DNA of 64,000 nt, taken from NCBI GenBank assembly GCA_963969595.1, contig OZ018408.1, positions 29,388,108 to 29,452,107 on the forward strand, in the 5' to 3' direction. The stretch is from Neckera pumila. Lineage: Eukaryota; Streptophyta; Bryopsida; Hypnales; Neckeraceae. The notes below the pieces were generated by a model. That model did not search any database and had not been told where the DNA came from. It saw only the letters and a program-made list of their open reading frames with translations. The number at the start of each line of letters is the position of its first letter. The first letter of the stretch is position 1. The position numbers were made by a program, and so were the translations under genes. Shown here in pieces: positions 1-11,269 of the stretch.

Positions 1-372
1 AGTCTGTTTTTACAAGATTAGGTTTTATCTCAAAATAGCTTTAATGCCCACTATTGAGAAGTCTTTTGTTGGAGGTCATGTCCCTTGGATTGGTGTAAAC
101 GACCAAGAGGGCATAAAATGGCAAAAAATATTTTAAAATAGAGCATTTTAGCAAGGATCTTTGGAATTCAAGTCAAATCCACCTCCTTGAAGTGGATTTG
201 TCTATAATTCTAAAGGGCTCAAAATTTGACAACTTTTGCTGCCGTAGAAGAAAAAGTGTGTTCCACATCATTGAGCCATTTTGGAGACCTGTGATCTTTC
301 ATTTTCATAGTATAAATTAAACCATGTTCCAAGGATTATTCAAGCTCTAAACCTTCAAAAAATTTGGCCCCT

Positions 373-642
373 CATTGTGAGAGGGGATTTGGCCCTCTCC
401 AAGGGCTGCAAGTTCCCGATTGCAGGGAACGCACTGCGCTGCGCCATAGCAGTGTAACGTGGTCGAATCATTTTTATTTTAATTTTTTTTTATTTTTAAT
501 TTTTTTTCATAATTTCAGGAGCAATTTTTTTTTTTAAGTAATTAGGATTCTAATAGCAGCCCGACGTTCCTTCCCTACATCGGGAACAAATTAGAGAACA
601 AGCCTGAAACAATCCTTTACTGCCTCCAAATAACATCTAATG
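373..642 (-). repeat. Family E repeat, copy 1
   Basis: It ends with CATCTAATG on the right and has the shared features of family E: GGGCTGCAAGTTCCC near the left end, a decayed AACGTGGTCGAATCATTTTT core, a T-rich tract, and AGCCTGAAACAATCC near the right end. No coding sequence. The target duplication is unresolved. Confidence 0.65.
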
Positions 643-1716
643 CTCTAAATGTGGTGTAATGTAGGATTTAGGGCAAAATTCTATAAAGAATTGAAATTAA
701 AAAATAATTTTCAAATTTTTTTGGAATTGAAGTTTTTGTGTAGTTTTATGATGTTTATCATTCTATAGAAGTAGGAAAAAACTTCATTCCACAAGAGTAG
801 CTTTGTCTTATTGTCAAACTAAAAGCAACTAAAAGTTCAAGTCCAATGTTGGAATTAGTTAAGATTGAAAATTTGAATGTAACCACCTCATTGAATAAAA
901 CGTAATGTAATTTTCAATATACAACCACAAGAATGAATTTCATGAAGTATTGTGAGATAATTTACACACCTTATTACACCTACTTTCTAAACTTGAACCT
1001 AGAATTTTTGCCTAAAATGTACAACTTCCACTGAGAAGAGCCTACGGTTTCTTATAGATGTACCAATTTACAATACTTTGAAAATTCATTGTTTATTCAT
1101 ACAAAATTCAAAAAATGCATAAAAATATTTAGAATAATAGGAAAAATGCTCAATTGCTTATTTGGATGCAATTAGGTGTAGTTACCTAATATCAATAGCT
1201 AATGTAAAAACACTCTTGAATTGCAATATGTGCTAGAGCGGCCTAAGTATGCAAATAAATGAACTTCAATTTCATTTTCAGCATAATTGATATAATATTT
1301 TTAACTTTTTACTATGTGAATATTAGGATCCAATAAAGAGACACATTGTTCATTGTAAAATTCAAAGAATTTTGCAATATATAAAAAATAATTAGTGTTT
1401 TGGGTTGTGGATAGTTACCATAGCATTTCTAAACAATTTCAATCAAGCTTATCAAAACTGCATGTTAAATTTTAAGGTTTTACATGATAATTTATTGAAA
1501 AATAATGGTGCTGAGTTTTCAAAATTCAATTGTATATGGGTACGTAGAAAACATCCTTGGGCACATTTTTCATTGTTTAAAGAATGTGGTTAAGTAAATT
1601 TAGTCTACAAAGAGTTCGATGTTAGAATATTGCATGCTAAAATTTTGTAATTAAACATTTTTGTATGAATAGATATTTGCACCACCTTATTCAATTGTAA
1701 GAAGCCAGTTGTCAAA
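643..1716. other. No gene recognised, AT-rich spacer
   Basis: I see no exon, terminal repeat or family A-L copy here; only short chance open frames. Confidence 0.5.
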
Positions 1717-1756
1717 TTTTTTGCTTTTTTGCTTTTTGCTTTTTGCTTTTTTGCTC
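1717..1756 (+). repeat. TTTTTGC short tandem repeat
   Basis: Five units of T(5-6)GC occur in a row, ending at CTCTGGG. Confidence 0.8.
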
Positions 1757-2189
1757 TGGGCTCACAAAAATCCATATTCATTACTCATCGCTCACACTCG
1801 TAAACCCTCCAGCAACATTGATTTCTACATACTTTTACAAATGTCTACTATAATTTTGTATGGTTGAAGTTTATATTAAAAATTATTTTAAGTTTTGGTC
1901 GATGCACCAAAAGTTGACAATCTCAACAATTTCCCTTTAAAAATATCCTAATCACTTAGGAATTAATATATAATATATTTATTTCTATGTATCTATTAGC
2001 ACTTAAGAATCCACCAATCAAGGGCTGACACATTACCCCATGTTGACATTAAAGCTAGAATCTTGTCAGATTTTGTCAAAATCTTAAACGGTTTAGGATA
2101 TTTTTTGGACAAATTTGGATGTGGTAGTGAATGCAATTGGGGCCAAACAATAGGCCACAGAATTGTGAAGCAGACGGTGATGGGTTGGT

Positions 2190-2810
2190 CCACCTTAGTG
2201 TGCCGTTGCTACAGCCCCCAAAAAAGTAAAACTAAAATCTTAAAAATTAAATTTTTTTTTTAAATTTTAAGCGTTTGAAATTCAATAACCTTTTCACCGC
2301 AATGTGAGAAGTTGCATTCTTGGCACAAATAGAAAGCTCTATGCACAAAGGAATGGAAGGGATTTTTTTTTGTGGCATTTAGGCATGCAATGTGAAGTTC
2401 TGTTTTTTCCAAAATAAAAGATAATTTAATTTAATTTTTTAATTCAAAAAATTGATAACTTTCAAACCGTGGGTCCAAACGCCAAGAAACTGGCACAAAT
2501 AGAAAGCTCTATGCATAAAGGAGTGCAAGGCCTTCTTTCTTTGGATTTTGAACACGTGATGTAAAAGTTATGTTTTTTCCAAAATAAAAGACAATTCAAT
2601 TCAATTTTTTTTATTCATAAATACTTTATACTTCAATGATTTTTTCACTATAGGTCCAAACACCACCAAACAAAGTCCGTGCACCCTTCTTTGTCAAGAG
2701 CTTTCCAGTGGATCCAAAAACGCCTCCGGATGCCTCACAATTTCTAAGATCTTCATATATCAAACAAACAAACAAAATAAACAAAACAAACAACCTAACT
2801 TAAGGTATAG
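2190..2810 (+). repeat. Family J repeat, copy 1, with internal tandem units
   Basis: Two diverged units about 185 bp apart share GGCACAAATAGAAAGCTC (2316 and 2491) and TTTTTTCCAAAATAAAAGA (about 2403 and 2572). The right third (about 2630-2810) matches the copy at 23.05-23.43 kb: CCGTGCACCC, AAGAGCTTTCC, an AAAC-rich tract, then a TTAAGGTAT end. The class is unknown and there is no coding frame. Confidence 0.65.
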
Positions 2811-3967
2811 ATTCTGTGTACATTTGATTTTTGTTTTTTACCTTTCCTACATATATTTCCTATTTCCAGCTTCATCAAAGATAACTCTACTCATGGGTGT
2901 GTTTGGTATTTATCTTCCAAGTTTGAATCTCTTTGTACAAAAAAATCCACTTTTTGGAAATTTATATTATTGTTTGGGCATTAATCGGGGTTTGGAATTT
3001 CTTCTCAAGTAGTTTTGCTAATATGAAGAAATATCGAAACTTCATTCAAGACTCTTTTGCTTCTTGCTTCCACATATAGAAGCGACTTTTGGATATTCGA
3101 AAGCTCAAACATAGAGCACACCTTGGCCATTGTCTGAATGTTGTATTTAAGTCTAAAAATGTCCAAAAATGTTACTTTGCATAACAAATTTTGATCCAAT
3201 GCAATGGTCCACAACCGATGGACAAAAGAGAATTTTGAAAGACTCTAGTCTTTGTATATATTAGATCAAAGAAAGGGAATTCCCCAATTTAAACCCACTA
3301 TTTCATTTTGTACAACTTGTTTTAGTGCTTCTTGTAGAGTTGCAATGTATACAAAATTGGTATCTTTGTAGATTTTGTGCAAATCTTTTGCTTTTGTAGA
3401 ACATATGTCATCACTTTAGGTGTTTTTATTTGAAAGACACTTGTTTTCCATATCAATAGAGATAGACTTTGAGTTTGTGGACAATACCACTGTCTTAATG
3501 AATATAGGAAGTGGGTCTGAGTCTGCAAAGAAGAATGTCTAGACTACCTCTTGAGATCGTAATTGTGAGCTTTTTAACATGTTCAACATTATAGCATGAT
3601 GTTTACTAGTAGTCAAAGCTTGAGACTATGGATTAAAAATTCATGGTAAGTTCTTTAAGTCTTGAATTAGCAAAGCCATAAGAAAAAAAAATGGTTATAA
3701 ATTGAAGAGGTATTTCTGAATCAAATTGCTAAACCATCTTTATCTAAGATGAATTTGACAGAATATTCAAGCAATGTACTAAAGCCTCAATTTACAAACT
3801 TGAAGCCAAATAATCTTATCCATTTATTTTATTTTAGTTTCCAAAGTCCAAACTTTTTAATACTAGTATCAATTCAAGTTGTTGTAAAAAGATTTGGGAT
3901 AATTTGCACATGTATCAATGATCATATCTATTGATTTGTACACATATGTATGTTTTCTTTATATTTA
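2811..3967. other. No gene recognised
   Basis: AT-rich sequence with only short open frames that I consider chance. No repeat family member was identified. Confidence 0.45.
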
Positions 3968-4142
3968 AAAAAAATATTACCAAAATATCATTTTAGGCAA
4001 AAAAATTAAAAAATTAAAAAAAATTAAAAAAATGACGTGATAGTTGTTGTGCCACATCAGCCAGCTGCTACAGCTCTGTTCTTGCAATTTGGAAACGTAG
4101 GGGAACCGCAACCCTCCAAGCCTCCCAAAACCCCTTGAATGT
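3968..4142 (+). repeat. Family E repeat, copy 2 (right part only)
   Basis: It matches the right half of the copies at 4669 and 4942: A-rich tract, ATGACGTGATAGTTGTTGTG, CCACATCAGCCAGCTGCT, and the end CCCCTTGAATG. The left half is missing. Confidence 0.65.
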
Positions 4143-4668
4143 TCAGAGTAGCTTGTGGCTAGTGTTTTTGAGGAAATACTACATTAGTAGAGTTGGAATA
4201 GTAATAGAGAAGAGAAGCAATTGCTTCAAATACAACTAAAGTAGACAATAGATAAAGGACCCCAAATCTTCAAACAATCCTTAGAAGTGGTTGAAAATAA
4301 GTTGCCTTAGGGATTCAAAATGGACATAGTTTTAGTTTGAAGGGACTTGTTTTCAAAGCAAGATAAACTGTCCTTATATTAAGGGCATTTGCAGTTATTG
4401 TTTTGGCTCTAGATTGCTCTTCTAATCCTAAAAGCACCTCAAATCAAGCAAGCATCTTCAGATTGATAATAGATTAGTAATACGTTGGTGGTAGATTTGT
4501 AGTAGATTTAATGCAAATTCTGGAGCCTTTTAACTGTAAATTATATTTTCTAAATTTTTATTATTATTACTTGACTTTGTTTGATTTGCCTCAAATATTA
4601 ATATTTTTGTTTCTCTTATGCAACATTCACAATATATTGTTAGTTTAAAATTTGATAAGTATTTGACT

Positions 4669-4908
4669 CATTAGATGATATTTGGGGGTCTTGCAGGGCC
4701 GTTTCAGGCTCGTTCCCTAATCTGCCCAGATTCAGTGAACGCCGGTATGGGTGTGTCAGAAAAAAAAATAAAAAAATAATAAAAAAAATGACGTGGCAGT
4801 CGTTGTGCCACGTCAGCTAGCTGCTGTTGTTGCGTTCCCGCAGTCTGGGAACGCAACAGACAAGAGGGGAACTCGAAGCCCTGCAAGACTCCCAAATCTA
4901 ATCTAATG
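4669..4908 (+). repeat. Family E repeat, copy 3, best-preserved ACGT palindrome
   Basis: It starts CATTAGATGATATTTGGGGG and ends CCCAAATCTAATCTAATG, which pair as imperfect inverted ends. The core has TGACGTGGCA at 4789-4798 and its exact reverse complement TGCCACGTCA at 4806-4815, with a 7-base loop. Another hairpin is GTTCCCGCAG with CTGGGAAC. No coding sequence. Confidence 0.75.
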
Positions 4909-4941
4909 ATTTGGTAAAGGCTCTCAATGAGGAATGGATAT

Positions 4942-5224
4942 CATTAGAGGGGATTCAAGGGCCTTGAAGGGCCGTTTCAGGCCTGTTTTCCAATCTAGCC
5001 AATTTCAGTGAATGGCAGTATGGGCCATGTCAAAATTTTTCTTCCAGAAAAAATAAAAAATAAAAAAAAGTTACCAAAATATCATTTTAAGCAAAATAAT
5101 AATAATAATAATAATGACATGGCAGTCTCTATGCCACATCAGCCAGGTGCTGTAGTTGTGTTCCTGCAGCCTAGGAACACAGGGGAACTCGCAACCCTTT
5201 AAGACCCCCAAATCCCCTTGAATG
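4942..5224 (+). repeat. Family E repeat, copy 4, in tandem with copy 3
   Basis: Same order of segments as copy 3, 33 bases after it: CATTAGAGGGGATTCAAGG, GGGCCGTTTCAGGCC, an A-rich tract, an (AAT)7 run near 5096-5116, TGACATGGCA with TGCCACATCA, and the end CCCCTTGAATG. The CpG in each ACGT core has become CA/TG. Confidence 0.75.
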
Positions 5225-6298
5225 TTTTGTACCCAATTCTACCTCAAATCCATACATCTTCTATATCAAATACACCAAAAAAAACACAATGGCGGGTCCA
5301 AAATTGGACTTCTTGAGCCTTTCCTAGTTAGCCCCTTGGCCATTAGATCTTCATTTTGCAAGTTTTTTTTTTCTCCCATCTTTATATGAATTCTTTCACA
5401 ATCTTGCGCAAAAATCACATATAGCTTTTAATGACTGTTCTAGTCACCACTTTGAAGACTAAACAAAATTTGTTTTCCCATCATATAAACACCAAGTTTC
5501 TTGCTAGTTCATTTTTGAACACTTGCATCTTCTTTGAATTTTTTGTATAGTTTTGCTAATATCTTTCTATTAACATGATGATTTATCTCAAAAATTGGAA
5601 AGTTGTCCGGACGAAACATTGCCTTGAAGCATTTTGTCTATTGTCTAAAATATAAATGTTGGAACGCTTGAAGATAATCTTTAATTCATACGAAATAATA
5701 GATATATAACTTTTTGAAAGAAATATTTTGCAATGGATTAGTACTTGCAAACTTTTAGATTTGATTTCTTTTAAATAAACAAAAAGGATTAACTCCTTGG
5801 GAACCAACTCCACTATCTTGTAGTGAAACTACACTTCTATGTTCAATTTGGACTTTTAACTTTTAACTTTTTATTACGTTGTGGGTTGTGTCATATGAAA
5901 AGATCACTCATTGAATATGAAAATTTATATGCATTATTTATGTTATATCAAGGAAGGCCTTCTTTGACAAAAACCTAGAAAATAAGGCCTTTCTGTCCGG
6001 CTCTACCTCCATCCTTGTTGGACTAGAATTCATTCTTCAGAGGAAATTCTCCTTTCAATGTAGATTAATTTGACAACATAATGCCAAAACAAGGCCATGT
6101 TCAAACACTACAACAAAGGTATAGAAATTTCAAGAGTTTTTAGGGGAACTTTTTGTCAATTACATTTGAGGCAAAATAATGGATTTGACACATCTTTCTT
6201 ATCATAATAAATCTTGTAACAGAAATAAATAGTTAATATTAGTAGTTAAAAAAATAGCATAAATAAATAGGCGTCTTCAACTTGCAATTGATCGCGAC
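5225..6298. other. No gene recognised; upstream region of the RNI-like gene
   Basis: AT-rich. The right end (6240-6300) grades into the more GC-rich gene region. I could not identify a convincing TATA box. Confidence 0.4.
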
Positions 6299-6604
6299 AT
6301 GAGTGATCTGAAAAAAAAAATTAGAATTACGCTCCAGTCCCCAACACAAGGTGTGCTATTACAGAGGGATGATATTAGAGAGATTTGGGGACGGGTCGAG
6401 CGGGATATTGCCTCCTTGACGAAAGCTCGTGAAGAGCTTCACGACCAAGCATCCGTCCTCAATCGATTCCACGGGCAAGCTCAAATTCAAGCTCAAATTC
6501 ACTTCGGATCAGTCAAAATCTTCGAAGCCAAGCCTCTGAACTCTTTGCACATCTGCGCTTCGTCGACGATGAGTTGCTACGTCGGATTTGCAATTGAGTT
6601 TTAG
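6299..6604 (+). CDS. Doubtful 101-codon open frame upstream of the RNI-like gene
   Basis: An ATG-started frame of 101 codons lies about 150 bases before the RNI-like start, in the same orientation. Its composition is richer in G and C than the flanks. Residues about 20-55 (RDDIREIWGRVERDIASL) could form an amphipathic or coiled-coil helix. I recognise no family. It may be a real small gene or exon, an upstream open frame in the leader of the RNI-like transcript, or chance. The last third reads like non-coding sequence. Confidence 0.25.
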   Translation: MSDLKKKIRITLQSPTQGVLLQRDDIREIWGRVERDIASLTKAREELHDQASVLNRFHGQAQIQAQIHFGSVKIFEAKPLNSLHICASSTMSCYVGFAIEF

Positions 6605-6755
6605 GTTGCAGTTCGACCCGCAATTCGACCCGCAATTCGATCATCTGGCTGTTCAGCAACGCGAATTTTACGAGAACGACTAGCAAGTTTTTTTGCAGGC
6701 AATTGGGATACGAAGTTGAGGTGCGACCAAGGGTTTGGGGTTTAGGGTTGCAGAC

Positions 6756-9340
6756 ATGGATGGCGGTGGAAGGTGCCAACAGAGTCGATTAGGCACCGCC
6801 CACGATTGTTCTTGTCCATTTTGCACCGATGGGCGGCTCGAGAGCAAGTTGGGGGAGTGTTCAAGATGCGCTTCGGCAAGATCGAATGGGGAGCCGTCGA
6901 CAAGTAAAGCTAATTCCGTCCCTGTCATGGCCGATTCACCGCCGGATCGATCTTTGCGGGGTCAGGTTTCCAACCGAATATCGGAAGTAGGTCAGTTCTA
7001 ATTTCTAAGTTCCTTGAAATTGATTATTCCACCATATCAGGTTTAGGGTTTGACAATTTCCAGTTCATTGCTAGTTATCTATCCGAGTTATGCCGGGTGG
7101 GAGGTGAGAGGTGGGGCTGGGTTTCTATAGCTCTGATTTGGGAAGCACAGTGATTGAATAGAGCTAGTTTAAGTATTCTGTGAGAGGTCGAACCGATCTC
7201 TAGCGGGATCAGGTTTCCAACCGAAATTCGGAAGTAGGTCAGTTCTATTTTCCAAGTTTCTGGAAATTGGCTGTTATCACCATTTCAGGGTTAGGGTTTG
7301 ACGACTTCAGTTTGTTGCTCGTTATCTATCTGTCGGATTTTTCTGTAGCTCTGGTTCTGGAAGCACAGTGATTCAGTAGTGCTGCTTGAGTTTTCTGTGA
7401 GAGGTCGAACCGATCTATAGCGGGGTCAGGTCTTGCCATGAGTCCACTGCATAAAGCTTGTGCATCCGTTCTTCATGAGAATGTTCTGGTTTTGCAGGTG
7501 GAGTCTCCAAGGCATCGTCAAGTCATCGCAGAAGTCTTCTGAGTTTATGCGTGGGATATTTAGGCGAGCATTTGGAAGACTTGATTGATGACATACAAGA
7601 TATTGCGCCTGTCTTGCCCTTTCATGTTAAGGTTGGTTCTCTATTTACTACAATCTCCCGACTTTAGGAGATACTGCAATATTATGTTGGTTTTGGTTTT
7701 GGTTATGGTTGTAGTGATAGATATTGGCTTGTTTGGTTCTGCAGGGTAAACTTATAGCGATTGCTCGACGACGGGGTTTGCTGTGTGATGAGCTCCTTGC
7801 TGCTCTGGCAGACAATTCTTGGGAGATTCTCGATGTGTCGGGCTCAGATGTTACTGATTCTAGCTTCCTTGTGGCAGCACAAAGGTGCCCACGCTTGCAA
7901 GATGTCGACATAAGGTGGGTGGAAAACTTCAAAACTTCACCCTTGTGCAGTTTGATAATAGAACAGTGCTTTTACTTCTTAACCCCTAGAGGACCGAGTG
8001 GCCTCATGTTTTTTGTAGTACTTTATATGGGGGCTTTCCTTTTGTCCAAATTTTTTTTTTGGACCTGCACATGCAATATTTTTCACTGATTATGGTGACA
8101 GAAAACCTGGCTGCATCCGGATTATTATTTTACAATTTGATCTATTTATTATGAATCATGAATTCGTGGTCCTCTGGGGGTTAAGATCTTGTGCTGGGGT
8201 CTGGATGTCAAATATTTCAAACTTTCTGTCTGTGGGTTTTGTAAAGTAATTTTTGTCATTTATCGGGTGCACGATGTTGCCTTTGTATGCAGTCGATGCA
8301 ACAAGCTGACTTCCGCTGCTGTTCGTGCCCTAGTGGAGCATTGCCCGAATTTAAGGACCTTGCGATGCGGGTACACACCTTCTCGTTAACAATTTTTCTC
8401 TTGTTGAGCAAGCTTCTTTGTGGATGGTATTTGTGCTGCGAGAACCTTATTCAGATGGGTTATTGATTTCTTTTAACGTTGTACTTTGGTTGAAATGCTT
8501 TTCTTATAGTGTTGCGAAAATCCACAAGGATTGTGAATTGCATGTTGCAAAGCTTCGGCCTGATTCCTGCTGTTAATTATGCAGTGGCACGCCATTGAGT
8601 GATGCTGCTACGGGAAAATCAATCAGCCACATTGTGCCAAAATTTAATCACAATGAGGAAGAAGACAGTTGGGAGGCGCTAGATACTAAGCGTGTCGCGG
8701 AAGGCGCACAAGCATTGAGATGGCTAGTTTGGGTATGTTGACGCTTTCTGCACCAATTGTCTGCTTTTATGTTGAGGCAAATGGTTCCTTGGCGCTCCTT
8801 TACTCAATGTTGTGTCTACTATCCATTGTAGCCATTGCACGTGCCCTGGTCAAGGAATGGTCTAAAAGTATAATACCTGGAATTTTGGACATTGATGTTG
8901 CAATTTGCTCATGTTTGCAGCCCGGAATTGATCTCATTTCAAGGCAGCGTCTGGCGAAGGACTGCCCCCGAATTGTCATCAACCCAGTTTTTTCTTGGAA
9001 AACATATGGCGTCGTGCCTAGTGCAGCTCAGCAGGCAGTTTTGTTGGACGAGGTTCTTCTTGACGACATTGACCCAGAAACGTGGTCAGTTGTTGTTGAA
9101 AGATTACCGAAAGTCCCGCCTACCATCACCGCTGATGAAGTGAGGAATGAACCCTCAGTTGCAGAAAAATTCCGGCTGGCATTTGTTGCTAGAGATGAAC
9201 GCTTGGCTCCCAAGAGAGCTAAAAATGCGAGGCAGAATCAACGACGTGCCGAGAAAGCTTGGTTGAGCTCAGACACGGAGGCCAAGGCTCATGTTTGGGC
9301 AGGCATGGCCCGGAAGTCTCTAAAAAATCTTGCATTGTAA
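6756..9340 (+). CDS. RNI-like / leucine-rich-repeat protein, six exons, about 394 aa
   Basis: Exons inferred by eye: 6756-6990, 7498-7631, 7745-7914, 8293-8370, 8585-8732 and 8921-9340 (stop TAA). Every junction is GT-AG and the phases (1,0,2,2,0) join into one frame. The start is the first ATG in the frame of exon 1. The N terminus is Cys-rich (C20xxC23 and C35xxC38), which could bind metal. Residues about 124-215 form leucine-rich repeats with the steps LDVSGSDVTD, VDISRCNKLTSAAV and LRTLRCGGTPLSD, typical of RNI/AMN1-like repeats. A conserved-looking block with LRWLVW (about 250-255), CPRIVINP and EKFRLAFVARDERLAPKRAK follows, and residues about 350-365 are a basic helix. This resembles a plant RNI-like family I associate with Arabidopsis At5g21900; that link is recall and was not searched. 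No F-box is seen. The family's role is not known to me; protein-protein binding is likely, and the basic stretch may be a nuclear signal. Intron 1 holds a tandem duplication of the exon 1 end; intron 3 holds a MITE. Confidence 0.88.
6944..7430 (+). repeat. Tandem duplication of exon 1 end plus splice donor inside intron 1
   Basis: The stretch from the last 45 bases of exon 1 through about 200 bases of intron is repeated. The motif CAGGTTTCCAACCGAA followed by GGAAGTAGGTCAG occurs at 6963 and again at 7210. A third partial start (CGGGGTCAGG) occurs at 7421. Unit spacing is about 247 and then about 217 bases. Each unit ends with AAGCACAGTGATT and GAGAGGTCGAACCGATCT. The two full units also share a telo-box-like TAGGGTTTGAC segment (about 7043 and 7290). 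Use of the second donor (after 7237) would shift the frame and meet the in-frame TAA at 6999-7001. Confidence 0.85.
7979..8184. mobile_element. 206-bp TTAA MITE inside intron 3 of the RNI-like gene
   Basis: The ends are TTAACCCCTAGAGGACC and, on the other strand, TTAACCCCCAGAGGACC: a 17-bp terminal inverted repeat with one mismatch, including a TTAA at each end. The interior has no coding frame and no clear similarity to families A-D, though the termini match their CCCCTAAAGGACC pattern. It lies within intron 3 (7915-8292), so the coding frame is intact. Confidence 0.85.
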
Positions 9341-9704
9341 TCGATTGTACGCTCCTTATTCTAGTCTGTAAATTCTTGGGCATTTTATATCAAATCCAGA
9401 TACCTTACTGGACACTCCTTGGCCACTTTTCTATCCCAGCCTTCTCATATTGGCGATGTTTTGTGGATCTACTTGTGAAGTACTCCGTATGATTTATCAA
9501 GGATATTGTGCAATGGTCGCCTCTGAAGTTGTGCATTGGTTGAAGAAAATAGTTTATATCTTATGTCTGGGTTTAGGGTTTTAAACCCATAGCAGATATT
9601 GTGAATTCTGATTCGTAAGCAGACGCTGGTGCTACAAGGACAGAGCCTCTGTGCAGTAGCTGCTTGTTACATTGGCAATTTCAGGAAGATTTAAACTTGC
9701 TTTT

Positions 9705-10015
9705 TTAACCCCTATATGCCCAAGGCCTGTTTTGGGCTTCCTGGAATTTGCTCTAAATTGAACAAAATGCCAACATTTTGATAAGTTGTATCAATTTTTT
9801 TGGAATTGTAACCGTATAAATTCAAACTAGACATGTTAAAGATCTCATAGGAAAAGAAAACACAACAATATTACTTATGGAGTTAAAGATTATAATGTTT
9901 GACCATGAGGGTGCAAAAATATAAACTACTAAAAAATAGCAACTTGGTTAGGTTTTATTTAACTTCAAAGTTTTGCAAACACCATATTTGGGTGCCTTGG
10001 GCATTTAGGGGTTAA
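9705..10015 (-). mobile_element. Family B TTAA element, internally deleted (311 bp)
   Basis: The ends TTAACCCCTATATGCCCAAG and TTAACCCCTAAATGCCCAAG (other strand) form a TIR of about 22 bp, including TTAA. It matches the reverse complement of the 642-bp copy at 15645 but lacks about 330 internal bases; the junction lies at GACCATGAGGGTG/CAAAAATATAAAC. A typical deletion derivative. Confidence 0.85.
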
Positions 10016-10168
10016 AGTGTATTTCAACATAATTGAATTACAATAGTGTCGGTATTGTGAACATTTAACATTAAATTAAATTATTGTAAAGAGGTGAAAT
10101 TTTAAAGGATCAAATGAGGAATTTCATAATCTATTCAAAGAACCTATGAACATTAGAAGAGATCATTA

Positions 10169-10926
10169 CATTCAGTAGCCTTCAAAGAGGCTGCCTTTCC
10201 CTCCCTGGACTCCTCATCCACAAAATTCATCCTCAAATAACTAATGCCAGCTTAGGCCCTAGAATAGTGGCAGTACATTATGTTTTGTTTCAATTTCTTT
10301 GTTACTTTTTGGATCAAACAAACAAATCAACAAATAGTTGTAGAAAAAGACGTTGGCAAAGAATCCAATGAATAATGCATTACAACCATTTGTCATCAGT
10401 AACATATTTTGGGTTTTCAAGTGAAAAGACATTTCTATATATACACATGGGGTGGTAGGAGGTAGAACAACCCATGTGGGATAAATAAATTTGAGTTTGT
10501 AGCTTCTCAAGCACTCATAGTTAAGTCAAAAATAAAGAATTGTGTTAAAAGTAGAATTTCAGACCTCATTTAGGCATAGTAAAATAAATTTTCTCAAAAA
10601 ACTTTGAACTAATAAAAGTTGTTTAATAAAGATAAGTTTCACCTCCAAAAATCCGTTTGGCATTTGAATCTCCAATCAAAAGTTATGGACAAATTTGAGA
10701 GAGGGGGTGGGAATGGACATTAATTTTCTTTAACATTTTAAAGATCCTCTCTCAAGATTTGTCCATAACTTTTGATTGGATATTCAAAATGCCAAACGAA
10801 TTTTTGGAGGTGAAACTTATGTTCATTTTAAAACTTTTTTTAGTGTCCTTGTAGTTACTGATTTGGTGTGGTGTATTCCACATCATTCCGTCCGGGGAAG
10901 GCAGTCGCAGGGACTGCTACTGAATG
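10169..10926. mobile_element. Family H foldback element, copy 1 (758 bp)
   Basis: Ends CATTCAGTAGC and GCTACTGAATG are flanked by TTA on each side (10166-10168 and 10927-10929). The interior has an inverted repeat of about 75 bp: 10631-10706 against 10745-10821, with key word AATCCGTTTGG. Compared with copy 2 most of the right arm is missing. A 3-bp TTA duplication fits PIF/Harbinger or CACTA groups; no transposase. Confidence 0.75.
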
Positions 10927-11269
10927 TTATGAAAGCTAATCAAGTAGATGAAAATCAGTAAAACTCCCTTTTGTGCGACCAGAGGGGGTTCCTTGCTCAG
11001 GTATATGCACGTACGACTGTACCTTCGATTCTTAAGAAAAATAACAATCACTCCGTGGTTGCTTGAAAACATCTTTTTTTTTTTTCTCTTTTGAGGAGGT
11101 TTCAAGAGAGGCAACAAAGAAGCGTCTGCCCACGGCGACGGAGAAAAAGCAAGTGGCTGCCAGCTTTGCAGTGCTGACCTGCATATGAATGATACGTTTG
11201 TTTGTTTGTATGCATATTTGGTATAATGATAAGGTACATGAGGACTTCTTTTTATCTGATTGCATAGCT

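Noticed and set aside
8720..8920. Plus-strand frame running from 8720 into the last RNI-like exon
   Set aside because: The part before 8921 is intron 5; the phase-0 GTATGT donor at 8733 and the TTTGCAG acceptor explain it.
9705..9720. Telomere repeats suggested by TTTAGGGG / CCCCTAAA
   Set aside because: Only single units occur, always at element ends and with an extra G; no tandem (TTTAGGG)n array exists.
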